From Chitinophaga sp. CB10 (GTDB taxonomy: Bacteria; Bacteroidota; Bacteroidia; Chitinophagales; Chitinophagaceae), in contig MLAV02000008.1 of NCBI GenBank assembly GCA_001870995.2, positions 124,001-188,000 of the forward strand: DNA of 64,000 nt, written 5' to 3'. The notes beneath the pieces are model-generated. The model did no database searches and was not told the origin of the DNA. It saw nothing but the letters and a program-made list of their open reading frames with translations. A program made the translations under genes and the position numbers. This document shows, piece after piece, positions 8,854 through 17,494 of the stretch (positions are counted from its first letter, which is position 1; each line of letters opens with the position of its first letter).

Positions 8854-9732
8854 TTAGATGGAATTCTTATCGGCCGGCTCCATTTTACGTAAGTCATTGA
8901 TCAGTACAAACCAGCATAAGCCGGCAATCGCCACTGCCGCCAGTCCGGTCCATCCCGGGAGAGCCGCCAGTGCATCCAGGAAATCTCCCAGGGGCATAAC
9001 CAGCGTGATCCCCATCATCACCAGGGGTACCAGTACGCCTGGCAGCAGCAAATACATGATGGCGCGGGTGCGGCTGTAAATCAGGAACGAGAGGATAGAG
9101 GTAGGCAGGGCTACGAGTATCAATCCCGGTTTGAAATTCAGGAAGGATAATACGACCACGGCTATCAGCACATGGAATGCCTTATAATTCTTTAAAAGCC
9201 CGTCGCAGACGATATCATACATGATAATGAAGGATAACACCGGCAGGATCACCCCGTAACAAAGCAGCAGGATACCTGGGCCTATGGATGTTAACTGGTT
9301 GTAATATACCTGCATGGTGAATCCCAAGGAGTCCAGGTGCATTTTTTCTGCCGCCAGGTATAAAGCGAGGTTGGTGAGTATGTAGGTCAGGGCGGTTTTG
9401 CTCAGGAGGTCCGTCCTGATTGGCTTATTAAAAGTGTATTTATAATCAGGTTCGTGCTTTTTCTTCTGCCATACCATAAACAGGATCATGAGCGCCATCA
9501 CGCCCACCATCATGGCAAGCCCCATGGATAATGCCGCGGTGGGATTCTCCGGTTCATTGGGTACGTTCCTTACCAGGTAATAGGATAACGGGATCATTGC
9601 CAGGATGCAGGCGCCGATAGCCACGGGGATCAGTATTAATAACTGCGTGACAGTCGGATAAGCTTTTCCTTTAATGGGTGTTTCAAATTCCTGCTCTGAG
9701 AAGATGGAAGGTTCTTGTTGCTCCAGGGACAT
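8854..9732 (-). CDS. Polytopic membrane protein, degenerate CPBP (Abi)-like
   Basis: A 292-residue protein with a hydrophilic N-terminus (to about residue 28) and about seven to eight hydrophobic helices. The segment GVILPVLSFIIMYDIVCDGL, followed by VLSFLNFKPGLILVALP and then LLPGVLVPLVM, has the spacing and hydrophobicity of the three conserved motifs of CPBP intramembrane metalloproteases. The signature residues are missing: where EExxxR is expected the sequence reads YDIVCD, and the histidines of motifs 2 and 3 are Lys and Pro/Gly. It is therefore either a proteolytically dead CPBP relative or an unrelated membrane protein. No function is assigned. Confidence 0.6.
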   Translation of the reverse strand: MSLEQQEPSIFSEQEFETPIKGKAYPTVTQLLILIPVAIGACILAMIPLSYYLVRNVPNEPENPTAALSMGLAMMVGVMALMILFMVWQKKKHEPDYKYTFNKPIRTDLLSKTALTYILTNLALYLAAEKMHLDSLGFTMQVYYNQLTSIGPGILLLCYGVILPVLSFIIMYDIVCDGLLKNYKAFHVLIAVVVLSFLNFKPGLILVALPTSILSFLIYSRTRAIMYLLLPGVLVPLVMMGITLVMPLGDFLDALAALPGWTGLAAVAIAGLCWFVLINDLRKMEPADKNSI

Positions 9733-9764
9733 AAAATGATAGGTGAATAAGGATGATAAATCGA

Positions 9765-9793
9765 TTAAAAAAGCCTGCTTTTACTCGCAGGCT
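9765..9793 (-). terminator. Intrinsic terminator after the serC-DUF1015 pair
   Basis: On the minus strand, AGCCTGC and GCAGGCT (9787-9793 and 9772-9778) pair and are followed by six T residues. It lies 45 bp past the DUF1015 stop. Confidence 0.8.
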
Positions 9794-9837
9794 CAAAATA
9801 ATAGCTTTCTTTCTTTTTTCCAGCCGGAATCTCCTGG

Positions 9838-11082
9838 CTAGATAAGATGAGTAATCAGCCCATCCCGCAGCTTAGGTTCAAACCAAGTGCTTTTCGGAGG
9901 CATTACATTACCGCTGTCGGCGATATCAAACAACTGCTGTATGGTAACGGGGTAGAGGGCAAACGCCACCTTCCATTCGCCGCTGTCCACACGCTTTACC
10001 AGCTCCTGCAGGCCGCGGATACCTCCTACAAAATCTATCCGCTTGTCGGTACGCTGGTCCTTGATGCCGAGGAATTTATCCAGGATATTGTTGGAAAGTA
10101 TGGTCACATCCAATACTCCGATCGGGTCAGTGGTGTAGGTGCCTTCTTCCGCCACGAGCCGGTACCAGCGCCCGTCCAGGTACATGGTAAATTCATGCAG
10201 CATGGCAGGTTGCTGGGGCAGGTGCCCGATTTCCTCCACATTAAAGAAATAGTCCAGGTTAGAGAGGAAGGCCTCTTTGGTTAGTCCGTTCAGGTCCTTC
10301 ACCACCCGGTTGTAATCCATGATAGCCAGTTGGCTGGCGGGGAAAATGGTGGTGAGGAAGTAATTGGCCGGGTTGTCGATACTGGTGATTTTGCCCGCTT
10401 CCTGCAGTTCTTTCTGAACAAGGCTGGCGGAAGCAGCGCGGTGGTGGCCATCCGCGATGTAGGTAGCCGGCACTTTTTCGGCAAAAAGCGTGGTGATGTC
10501 CTGCACGGCGGTTGGGGTGTTCACTACCCATACTGTATGCGTAATACCATCGGCCGCGGTGAAATCGTATATGGGTGCATGTTGTTCCTGCCATTGTTCG
10601 ATAATGGCGTTCACCTCCGGCACATCGTTATAGGCGAGGAATACATTACCGGTTTGGGCCAGCGTGGTCTTAATATGATTGATCCTGTCAAGTTCCTTAT
10701 CCGGACGGGTGAATTCATGTTTTTTGATGATGCCGTTGTTATAGTCGGCAACGGAAGAAACGCATACCAGGCCGGTTTGGGCGCGCCCGTTCATCACCAG
10801 CTTGTAGATGTAGTAAGCAGGCTGGCCTTCCTGGAAGAGGACGCCTTCCGCTACAAACTTCCGGAGGTTAGCCGCTGCCTGGTCATATACCTCCTGGCTG
10901 TGGATATCGATATGATCAGGCAGGTCTATCTCTGATTTGGAAACATGGTAGAAGGAATACGGGTTGCCGGCTGCTTCCTGCTTTGCTTCTGCTGAGCTGA
11001 GTACATCATAAGGCCTTGCCGCCACCTGGGCAGCGAGCGAAGCTTTAGGTCTTAATCCTTTGAAGGGTCTTATAATAGCCAT
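9838..11082 (-). CDS. DUF1015 family protein, serine-metabolism neighbour
   Basis: A 414-residue cytosolic protein. The N-terminus (IRPFKGLRPKASLAAQVAARPYDV) and the central YIADGHHRAASA box (residues 208-219, with D211, H213, H214 and R215) are diagnostic of DUF1015. The box resembles the DGxHR motif of ParB/sulfiredoxin-fold proteins, a fold that includes the free-serine kinases SerK and SbnI; this likeness is an observation, not a demonstrated homology. The gene follows serC on the same strand with a 118-bp gap and ends in an intrinsic terminator, so the two probably form one unit. DUF1015 genes are frequently found beside serC or serA, which supports a role in serine metabolism. The biochemical activity is unproven. 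Confidence 0.88.
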   Translation of the reverse strand: MAIIRPFKGLRPKASLAAQVAARPYDVLSSAEAKQEAAGNPYSFYHVSKSEIDLPDHIDIHSQEVYDQAAANLRKFVAEGVLFQEGQPAYYIYKLVMNGRAQTGLVCVSSVADYNNGIIKKHEFTRPDKELDRINHIKTTLAQTGNVFLAYNDVPEVNAIIEQWQEQHAPIYDFTAADGITHTVWVVNTPTAVQDITTLFAEKVPATYIADGHHRAASASLVQKELQEAGKITSIDNPANYFLTTIFPASQLAIMDYNRVVKDLNGLTKEAFLSNLDYFFNVEEIGHLPQQPAMLHEFTMYLDGRWYRLVAEEGTYTTDPIGVLDVTILSNNILDKFLGIKDQRTDKRIDFVGGIRGLQELVKRVDSGEWKVAFALYPVTIQQLFDIADSGNVMPPKSTWFEPKLRDGLITHLI

Positions 11083-11200
11083 AGTATTTTCAATATATGT
11101 TATACTAAATATAACAATAAAAAGGCCATGACTTTTGTTCCTTCCCGGAAAATTAAAACGCCGATATTAAAAGCTCATTACAATGTTGGAAGGTAGCTGT

Positions 11201-12271
11201 TTAGGCTTTCTTCAGGCTGAAATATTTCATGGCTTCTACCATTACTTCCACACTTTCGTAAGGCAGTGCGTTGTACATGGATACGCGGAAGCCTCCTGAC
11301 AGGCGGTGACCTTTGATGCCGACAATATCTTCTTTCTTGCAGAATTTCAGGAATTCCTCTTCCATTTCCGGTTTGTCCATCACGAAGCAGGCGTTCATTT
11401 TACTGCGGTCTTCTTTCACAACGGTGCCACGGAACAGTGGGTTGTGATCGATTTCGTCGTAGAGCAATGCTGCTTTTTTGTTGTTTAACTGCTCGATGGC
11501 AGCCACGCCGCCCTGCTCTTTGAGCCAGCGGAGGGTGAGCATGGAGATGTAAACAGCAAATACGGGAGGGGTATTGAGCATGGAACCATTCTCGATATGA
11601 TTTTTGTAATCAAGGATGGAAGGGATTTTGCGTGAAACCTTACCCAGCAAGCTTTTGCGGATAGCTACCATGGTAGTGCCGGCGGCGCCCATATTTTTTT
11701 GCGCGCCTGCATAGATGAGGGAATACTTATTGAAGTCCATGCTGCGGCTCATAATGTCGCTACTCATGTCAGCAATAAGCGGCACATCGGTTACCGGGGT
11801 CATCTGCCACTGCGTACCGTAAATGGTATTGTTGGTGGTGATGTGCAGATAGCTCGCCTGCGGCGGAATAGTAAACTGTTTTGGGATGTGATTGTAGTTG
11901 CTTTCTTTGGAGCTGGCTACTACGTCAACGTAACCGAACAATTTGGCTTCTTTGATTGCCTTATTGGACCAAACGCCGGTATCTACATACGCAGCGGTGG
12001 CGCTATTGTCTAACAGGTTCATGGGAACCTGCATGAACTGGGTAGTAGCTCCGCCTTGCAGATACAGCACCTCAAAGTCGTCATCTAGTTGCATCAGTTC
12101 CTTCACCAGGCTACGGGCTTCCTCCATCACCGCAACAAACGGCGCTGTTCTGTGACCAATTTCCAGTATGGACATTCCCGAACCTTCAAAATCGATTAGG
12201 GCTTTGCTGGCTTTGTACAATACCTCGTTAGGTAATACAGAAGGACCTGCGTTAAAATTATGCACCTTCAT
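11201..12271 (-). CDS. serC: Phosphoserine aminotransferase
   Basis: A 356-residue class V PLP enzyme that converts 3-phosphohydroxypyruvate and glutamate to O-phosphoserine, the second step of serine synthesis; the same enzyme can serve pyridoxal phosphate synthesis. The start MKVHNFNAGPSVLP at 12271 is preferred over an in-frame ATG 13 codons upstream because the family begins with this NAGP strand. The PLP lysine is K192 in YAGAQKNMG, and the substrate-binding GHR lies near residues 39-41 in EIGHRTAP. serA and serB are not in the window. The leader is about 130 nt if transcription begins at the TATCTTTG box. Confidence 0.95.
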   Translation of the reverse strand: MKVHNFNAGPSVLPNEVLYKASKALIDFEGSGMSILEIGHRTAPFVAVMEEARSLVKELMQLDDDFEVLYLQGGATTQFMQVPMNLLDNSATAAYVDTGVWSNKAIKEAKLFGYVDVVASSKESNYNHIPKQFTIPPQASYLHITTNNTIYGTQWQMTPVTDVPLIADMSSDIMSRSMDFNKYSLIYAGAQKNMGAAGTTMVAIRKSLLGKVSRKIPSILDYKNHIENGSMLNTPPVFAVYISMLTLRWLKEQGGVAAIEQLNNKKAALLYDEIDHNPLFRGTVVKEDRSKMNACFVMDKPEMEEEFLKFCKKEDIVGIKGHRLSGGFRVSMYNALPYESVEVMVEAMKYFSLKKA

Positions 12272-12405
12272 GTTGCGATCTAGATTAAATTCATTTTTTG
12301 ATCTTTCCACTTTGTTTTGGTTTTTCTAAGGAAACGGAAAAAAAACGGCACGGGTGTTAAAACCTGTAAGGCGCGTGGTGTAGGATAGGCTAAAAGCTAG
12401 TGCAA

Positions 12406-12413
12406 CAAAGATA
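12406..12413 (-). promoter_or_regulatory. Candidate -7 box of the serC promoter
   Basis: The minus strand reads TATCTTTG, a full match to the Bacteroidota TAnnTTTG element, 135 bp upstream of the serC start. No clear TTTG element is visible at the expected upstream distance. Confidence 0.4.
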
Positions 12414-12464
12414 AAATATCTTTTTTAAATTATTCAGTAAAGCCTTAATATAATATTTTATCTG

Positions 12465-13445
12465 CTATTCTTCTGTTCTTCCTTGCATTTGCCCGTGCAA
12501 CCATTGACGCTGCAAGTTAGTAAAATCCAGCAAATCCTGTATCGTTAGTGTCGCGTGCGATAACTCCCGCAACGGCGGCTGCCCTGCATTCACCCATGCG
12601 GTAAACCAGCAGCTGGCCACTGCATGAATGGCCTGCTTCATGCGCCGCTCCACCATACCGCCTAGCAAGTGGTTGTAGGCGATGGTGTATGGACTGCTGT
12701 AACTCCGCACCAGCCGACCGTTACGTGGTTCGAAGGCATATCTTGCCGGCGCATCCGGCGAAAGAGATAATTCCTTTTCCAGCCGCAGCACGGTATCGGC
12801 GGCCAGCGCACTCTCTGTTACTACCCGCCAGAAAAAAGCCCTGGGATTAGTCAGGTACTCCGCACGCCCGGCCCAGTAATCAAAGGATGCATCCGCCAGC
12901 AATTCCGGAATGCGGGACTCCCATAATCCATGTATCCCATGCTGCCCGGTAAACTGCCCGTTGTGATTGGAACAGGCATGCAGCGGCACATGCCCGTCAG
13001 CGATGTAATGTCCCAGCTCCGCAGATACCTTCAGTATCAGGTATTGATCCCGCTCCCTGAAAGCCCGCGTCAGCAATGCCAGCTCCTTTTCCAGGTACCA
13101 GGGCAGTATGCCGCCCCGCTGCAGCGAATCGTTGGAATACTTTGCCAGCGCCTGCTCCCAGCTGCGTGGTATGTTTTCGTAAGGAGGCCTGTCATAACCA
13201 TCTATGTCAATATAATGCCGCGGGCCCTCCGCTGCGACCATATACCGGCGCTTGTCCGGATCGGTAGCATGAACAGTAAGGTATTCCAGGTGCGGCTTGT
13301 ACAGTACGAGCATCTCCGGCGGCAGGCAAAATACCGCCAGCCGGTTGATCCGCTGATGCGCAAAAAATCCCCAGCCATGCAGGCACAGCGCAGGGAGTAA
13401 TAATAAACTGGTGAAAAATATTCGTATAGTCTTGCGGGTTAACAT
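12465..13445 (-). CDS. S1/P1 nuclease / zinc-dependent phospholipase C-like secreted protein
   Basis: A 326-residue protein with a signal peptide (FFTSLLLLPALCLHG) that would leave a Trp-Gly near the mature N-terminus, as in the S1/P1 nuclease and phospholipase C fold where the N-terminal Trp ligates zinc. Further probable zinc ligands are the His in FFAHQRIN, HYIDID near residue 77, and the AELGHYIADGHVPLHACSNH block with the later HGLWESRIPE. These follow the family order of H, D, HxxxD and HxxxE-type ligands. Substrate (phosphodiester of nucleic acid or phospholipid) cannot be decided by eye. It lies upstream of serC on the same strand but with a 193-bp gap, so it is probably independent. 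Confidence 0.78.
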   Translation of the reverse strand: MLTRKTIRIFFTSLLLLPALCLHGWGFFAHQRINRLAVFCLPPEMLVLYKPHLEYLTVHATDPDKRRYMVAAEGPRHYIDIDGYDRPPYENIPRSWEQALAKYSNDSLQRGGILPWYLEKELALLTRAFRERDQYLILKVSAELGHYIADGHVPLHACSNHNGQFTGQHGIHGLWESRIPELLADASFDYWAGRAEYLTNPRAFFWRVVTESALAADTVLRLEKELSLSPDAPARYAFEPRNGRLVRSYSSPYTIAYNHLLGGMVERRMKQAIHAVASCWFTAWVNAGQPPLRELSHATLTIQDLLDFTNLQRQWLHGQMQGRTEE

Positions 13446-13501
13446 AACACTTAGTATATAAAACTAAGTTAGCTTATACGATCACTCAAAAATCGCGGAT
13501 T

Positions 13502-14155
13502 TCAGGAATTTTGGTCCCGAACCAGATTTTCGTGCGGAGCCGTAGCAGTAATGTTTGTAACGCCGCCGCTCACCGCAAACTTCATGGCGTCGCCGGCAGA
13601 AATGTTCGTCAGCTGCTTCACCTTCTCCTTTGGCACCATAAAAACCTTACCGGTAATGGCATACGCATGCGGAACGTACACCGCCATGTATCCCTCCAGG
13701 CCGAAATTAGTCACGTCCGATTGGGTAATGAACCCGAGCTCCCACACATCTACCCCATATATTTGTACTAACACCGGGTGGTCAAACTTCTTCTTCTCAC
13801 CCACAAACGCATCAAATACATCTTTTATGGAAGTATAAATGTACTTGATGAATGGCGTGCGCTCCAGCAAATGGTCAAACAAATCGAAAATCCGCCCGAT
13901 GATAAAGGACGAACTCAAATACCCCACAATCACAACCAGTAACAATACCACCACAAAACCCACTCCCTTGAAACGCAGTATGCTGAACGCCGAATCCCCC
14001 GGGATCAAATCCTTCGGAATCAGGTTATCAATCGTCATAAAGGCCCAGTACAAGGTTAACGCAGTAATCCCAATCGGCGCCAGTATCAGCAATCCCTGGA
14101 AAAAATAGCGCAGCAGGCGCGAGGCAAATACTTTAAATCGAAGCTTTGGCGACAT
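13502..14155 (-). CDS. DUF502 family membrane protein
   Basis: From the ATG at 14155 (MSPKLRFKVF) the protein has 217 residues; an in-frame TTG at 14176 lies inside the -7 box and is unlikely. Two transmembrane helices (about residues 13-40 and 60-85) are followed by a soluble domain with the family motifs IPFIKYIYTSIKDV-like RTPFIKYIYTSIKD and a late MVPKEKVKQL segment. DUF502 (COG2928) proteins are widespread inner-membrane proteins of unknown function. The gene is divergent from the efflux regulator and shares a 195-bp patterned intergenic region with it. Confidence 0.88.
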   Translation of the reverse strand: MSPKLRFKVFASRLLRYFFQGLLILAPIGITALTLYWAFMTIDNLIPKDLIPGDSAFSILRFKGVGFVVVLLLVVIVGYLSSSFIIGRIFDLFDHLLERTPFIKYIYTSIKDVFDAFVGEKKKFDHPVLVQIYGVDVWELGFITQSDVTNFGLEGYMAVYVPHAYAITGKVFMVPKEKVKQLTNISAGDAMKFAVSGGVTNITATAPHENLVRDQNS

Positions 14156-14173
14156 GGATAAGAATTGATCCCG

Positions 14174-14212
14174 CAAAATTACTCAATAAAGCGGAATGCC
14201 CACCGCTTTATT
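14174..14212 (-). promoter_or_regulatory. DUF502 promoter with an inverted repeat directly upstream
   Basis: The minus strand has TAATTTTG (14174-14181), a TAnnTTTG -7 box 19 bp from the ATG. Immediately upstream is a perfect inverted repeat, AATAAAGCGG (14185-14194) and CCGCTTTATT (14203-14212), with 10-bp arms and an 8-bp spacer. No gene ends here, so an operator is more likely than a terminator. Confidence 0.5.
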
Positions 14213-14276
14213 AAAGGACATAACCCATTGTTAAACGGACATAAATGGATGTTATGACATGTAAAAAAATATTACT

Positions 14277-14313
14277 GGAAACTTTTGAAGTATAAAAAGT
14301 TTCCATAGTTTTG
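14277..14313 (+). promoter_or_regulatory. Efflux operon promoter overlapped by a TetR-type palindromic operator
   Basis: A perfect inverted repeat GGAAACTTTT (14277-14286) and AAAAGTTTCC (14295-14304) has 10-bp arms and an 8-bp spacer. It covers the -33-like TTTG (14284-14287) and the 18-bp spacer before TAGTTTTG (14306-14313), a full TAnnTTTG -7 box. Binding here would block the promoter of the tetR-led operon, the classical autorepression arrangement. Confidence 0.7.
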
Positions 14314-14350
14314 TTCTGCATTGATCATCTGTTAGCACCCGTAAACTCTT

Positions 14351-14962
14351 ATGGAAATTCAGGAACGCATCATGGAAAAGGCTTTTAGCCTCTTCCGCCA
14401 GTTCGGAACCCGGTCCATCACCATGGACGATATCGCAGAAAAAATGGGCATCTCTAAAAAAACGCTTTACGCCCATTTTACCGATAAAGATGATCTCGTC
14501 TATCAATCCATATCCGGATTTATCTGCGAGATCCACCGGGAAAGCCTGGTCAACAAACAACAATCCAAAGATGCCATCGAGGAGCTGTTCCTCGTAATGG
14601 AAATGATCGACCGGAAACTCAGGAACATCAACCCTGTCATCATCCTCGATCTGCAAAAAGCGCATCCAAGGGCCTATGAAGTGTTCCTGGACTATCAACA
14701 GAACCATCTCACCGCCATGATCGCCGAAAACCTGGAGCGTGGCATGAAAGATGGTCTGTACCGGCCGGACCTCAACGTCCGTATTCTGACAAATTACCGC
14801 GTGCATGGCTGTACGCTTTGCTTTCAGCCCGACGCCTTCCCTGGTGAGCATGATATGACCAAAGTGCAACAGGTATTGCTGGAGAATTTCTTGTATGGTG
14901 TGGCTTCGTCAAAGGGATACAAACTCATTGAAAAGTACAAACAACTATCGCAAAACAAATAA
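14351..14962 (+). CDS. TetR/AcrR family repressor of the efflux operon
   Basis: A 203-residue regulator. The N-terminal helix-turn-helix is typical (ITMDDIAEKMGISKKTLYAHFTDKDDLV, within residues 23-52), and the rest is the helical ligand-binding domain. It is the first gene of a four-gene operon with tolC, adaptor and RND pump, separated from tolC by only 3 bp. The palindrome overlapping its promoter is the likely binding site. Such repressors are released by pump substrates; the inducer is unknown here. Confidence 0.92.
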   Translation: MEIQERIMEKAFSLFRQFGTRSITMDDIAEKMGISKKTLYAHFTDKDDLVYQSISGFICEIHRESLVNKQQSKDAIEELFLVMEMIDRKLRNINPVIILDLQKAHPRAYEVFLDYQQNHLTAMIAENLERGMKDGLYRPDLNVRILTNYRVHGCTLCFQPDAFPGEHDMTKVQQVLLENFLYGVASSKGYKLIEKYKQLSQNK

Positions 14963-14965
14963 ACT

Positions 14966-16321
14966 ATGCTATTCTTCAACAGGGTTACCTGCATCGGGCT
15001 GATAGCGTGGCTACTGACTGCTTACTCTGCACTGGCACAACAGGTAGTAAATCCGGAACCCATCCGCCTCTCTGCCCGCGATGCTGTAGACTATGCGCTC
15101 GCTAACCAATCTGCCGTAAAAACCGCTAAACTGGACGAGCTGATCCAACTGGCTAAAAACAAGGAAGTAAGCGGACTTGCCCTTCCATCCATTACCGGGT
15201 CCGGTTCCTACCAGTACAACCCGATCACACAAAAACAACAGTTCAACATGAAGAACTTCGGGTTGCCCGTAGATTCTTACACTGTTGCCTCTTTCCAGCT
15301 TGCTCACAATCTTTTGGGAGAAGTAAGACTCACTCAAACCCTGTTCGACCCCTCCGTCCTCGTTGCCCTGCAGGCCAGGACCACCTTGGAAGAACTGGTG
15401 AAAAAGAATGTGACCAAATCTGAAATCGATGTGAAAGCCAGCGTGTATAAAGCCTATTACAACGTACTGTCTGCCCGCAAAGCGCTGAACATCCTCAATG
15501 GTACATTGTCGACCCTGAAAAGCCTGCTCAACGAAACCCGCGAGATCTATAAAAACGGACTGGTGGAAAAGCTGGATGTAGACAGGCTGATGGTACAATA
15601 CACCAACCTGGAAACCGAACAAACCAAACTCAATAATCTCATTGAAATCGGCACCGCCGCCCTGAAATACCAGATGGGCATGCCGCTGAAACAACCTATA
15701 ACGCTAACGGATACACTTTCTACCGAGCAGATCGTAGCGGATGTGATCAATACGGACCAATTTGACTACCACCAGCGGATCGAATACCAATTGCTGGAAA
15801 CACAAAAGAAAGCCAACGAGTACGATCTCAAAAGGTACAAACTCAAAGGCCTGCCTTCCCTGCAGCTCTTTGCCGCTACAGGCGCGCTGAGAGGAAGCGA
15901 CCGGTTCGATTATTTCGAGAATAAAATGTGGTACGGCTACCTCAACACCGGCTTGAACCTCTCCATCCCGCTGTTCACCGGCCTGCAAAGGCGCCGCCAG
16001 GTAGACCAGGCAGCGCTGGCTGTGGAAAAGTCCGAAGTCGCCATTGAGAACGTGAAGCTGGCCATCGACCTGGAAAGGGAACAATCCAGCAGTACCTTTA
16101 AAAACAATGTGCTCACCCTTCAGGCCCAGGAAAAAAATATGGCCCTCGCGGAAGACGTTTACCGCACCACCCGCATCAAATACCGGGAAGGCGTGGGTTC
16201 CAGCCTGGAAATGAGTACGGCGGAAAGTGACCTCCTCACCGCACAGAACAACTATTTCACTGCGCTCTATAACGCCATCGTGGCCAAAATAGACCTGATG
16301 AAAGCCTACGGTAAATTATAA
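14966..16321 (+). CDS. TolC family outer membrane efflux protein
   Basis: A 451-residue outer membrane factor. A signal peptide ends near ALAQQ (residue 24). Two repeated coiled-coil halves follow, with the characteristic ARDAVDYALANQSAVKTAK start and an ALAVEKSEVAIENVKLAIDLEREQ helix in the second half, and the C-terminal TAESDLLTAQNNYFTALYNAIVAK pattern. It should form the trimeric exit duct of the tripartite pump with the next two gene products. It sits second in the operon with very short spacing on both sides (3 and 20 bp). Confidence 0.92.
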   Translation: MLFFNRVTCIGLIAWLLTAYSALAQQVVNPEPIRLSARDAVDYALANQSAVKTAKLDELIQLAKNKEVSGLALPSITGSGSYQYNPITQKQQFNMKNFGLPVDSYTVASFQLAHNLLGEVRLTQTLFDPSVLVALQARTTLEELVKKNVTKSEIDVKASVYKAYYNVLSARKALNILNGTLSTLKSLLNETREIYKNGLVEKLDVDRLMVQYTNLETEQTKLNNLIEIGTAALKYQMGMPLKQPITLTDTLSTEQIVADVINTDQFDYHQRIEYQLLETQKKANEYDLKRYKLKGLPSLQLFAATGALRGSDRFDYFENKMWYGYLNTGLNLSIPLFTGLQRRRQVDQAALAVEKSEVAIENVKLAIDLEREQSSSTFKNNVLTLQAQEKNMALAEDVYRTTRIKYREGVGSSLEMSTAESDLLTAQNNYFTALYNAIVAKIDLMKAYGKL

Positions 16322-16341
16322 ATCACTTCATCACTACCTAT

Positions 16342-17472
16342 ATGAACACTAAGTATTTTTTATTGCTGCCACTGACAACCATCATCATGGCTTCCTGCGG
16401 AGGAAAAAAAGACTCCCGGGCCGAGAAGGAAAAAGAACTGGCGGAACTGAAAGCCGAAAAAGCGAAATACCTGGAGAAAACCAATAAAAAGATTGCAGAG
16501 CTGGAATCAGCCCTGGGAACGAACGATAGTGCAAGGGTAAAGGATGTGGTGATCTCTCCCGTGGAAACCTCGCTGTTCGAACACTACATTGACGTGCAGG
16601 GTAGCGTGGATGCCCGCGAAAACGTAAATGTATCCGCCCGCGTACCAGGTGTGATTACCAGTATCAACGTACGGGAAGGACAGGCCGTAAGCAAGGGGCA
16701 GGTACTGGCCCAGGTGGACGACCAGGTGCTCCGTGCCAACATTGCGGAACTGCGCACCCAGCTGGACCTGGCTAACACGCTGTTCCAGAAGCAACAAAAT
16801 CTCTGGAACCAGAAGATAGGATCAGAAGTACAATACCTCAACGCGAAAGCAAATAAAGAATCTCTGGAACGCCGCCTTGCCACCATGCAGGATCAACTGG
16901 CTCAAACCCGCATTATCAGCCCTATCAACGGTACGGTGGATGCAGTGATCGCCAAGCTGGGCGATAACGCCAGCCCCGGCCTGCCGGCCTTCCGCGTGGT
17001 TAATGCCAGCAACCTGAAAGTGACCGCCAGCGTAGCGGAAGCTTATGCGCCGCTGGTAAAAACCGGTGGCCCTGTAATCATCAACTTCCCGGATATTAAA
17101 CGCGAACTGCGCACCAGCATTGGCTTCGCCAGCCGTACCATCGATCCGCTGAGCCGCACCATCAACGTGGAAGTGCCGCTGAAACCAGCGCCGGACCTGC
17201 GCCCTAACATGGCTGCACAAATCCGCATCATCGACTACAGCGCGGCCAACGCCATCGTTATTCCCGTGGGCGTGATCCAGTACACCGCCGGCAAACCTTA
17301 TGTGATAGTGGCCGCCAACCGCGATGGTAAAATGGTAGCGCAACGCCGCAATATTGAACTGGGCCGCACCTATAACGATAAAGCAGAAGTGAAATCAGGA
17401 TTACAGCAGGGAGATAAAATCGTAACCACCGGCTTCCAGGGACTCAACGATAATGACCTTATTAAATCTTAG
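16342..17472 (+). CDS. Efflux RND periplasmic adaptor subunit (lipoprotein)
   Basis: A 376-residue HlyD/AcrA-type membrane fusion protein. A lipobox gives Cys19 (IMASC), then a charged coiled-coil N-terminal stretch (residues 25-55, rich in Lys/Glu) that is longer than in AcrA. The lipoyl half-motifs are VNVSARVPGVITSINVREGQAVSKGQVLA and, after the alpha-hairpin, ARTRIISPINGTVD-like QTRIISPINGTVDAVIAK. The beta-barrel and membrane-proximal domains complete the protein (PVGVIQYTAGKPYVIVA). It bridges the TolC-like and RND proteins encoded on either side. Confidence 0.92.
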   Translation: MNTKYFLLLPLTTIIMASCGGKKDSRAEKEKELAELKAEKAKYLEKTNKKIAELESALGTNDSARVKDVVISPVETSLFEHYIDVQGSVDARENVNVSARVPGVITSINVREGQAVSKGQVLAQVDDQVLRANIAELRTQLDLANTLFQKQQNLWNQKIGSEVQYLNAKANKESLERRLATMQDQLAQTRIISPINGTVDAVIAKLGDNASPGLPAFRVVNASNLKVTASVAEAYAPLVKTGGPVIINFPDIKRELRTSIGFASRTIDPLSRTINVEVPLKPAPDLRPNMAAQIRIIDYSAANAIVIPVGVIQYTAGKPYVIVAANRDGKMVAQRRNIELGRTYNDKAEVKSGLQQGDKIVTTGFQGLNDNDLIKS

Positions 17473-17494
17473 GCCGACTGATTAAAGCAAGCTT

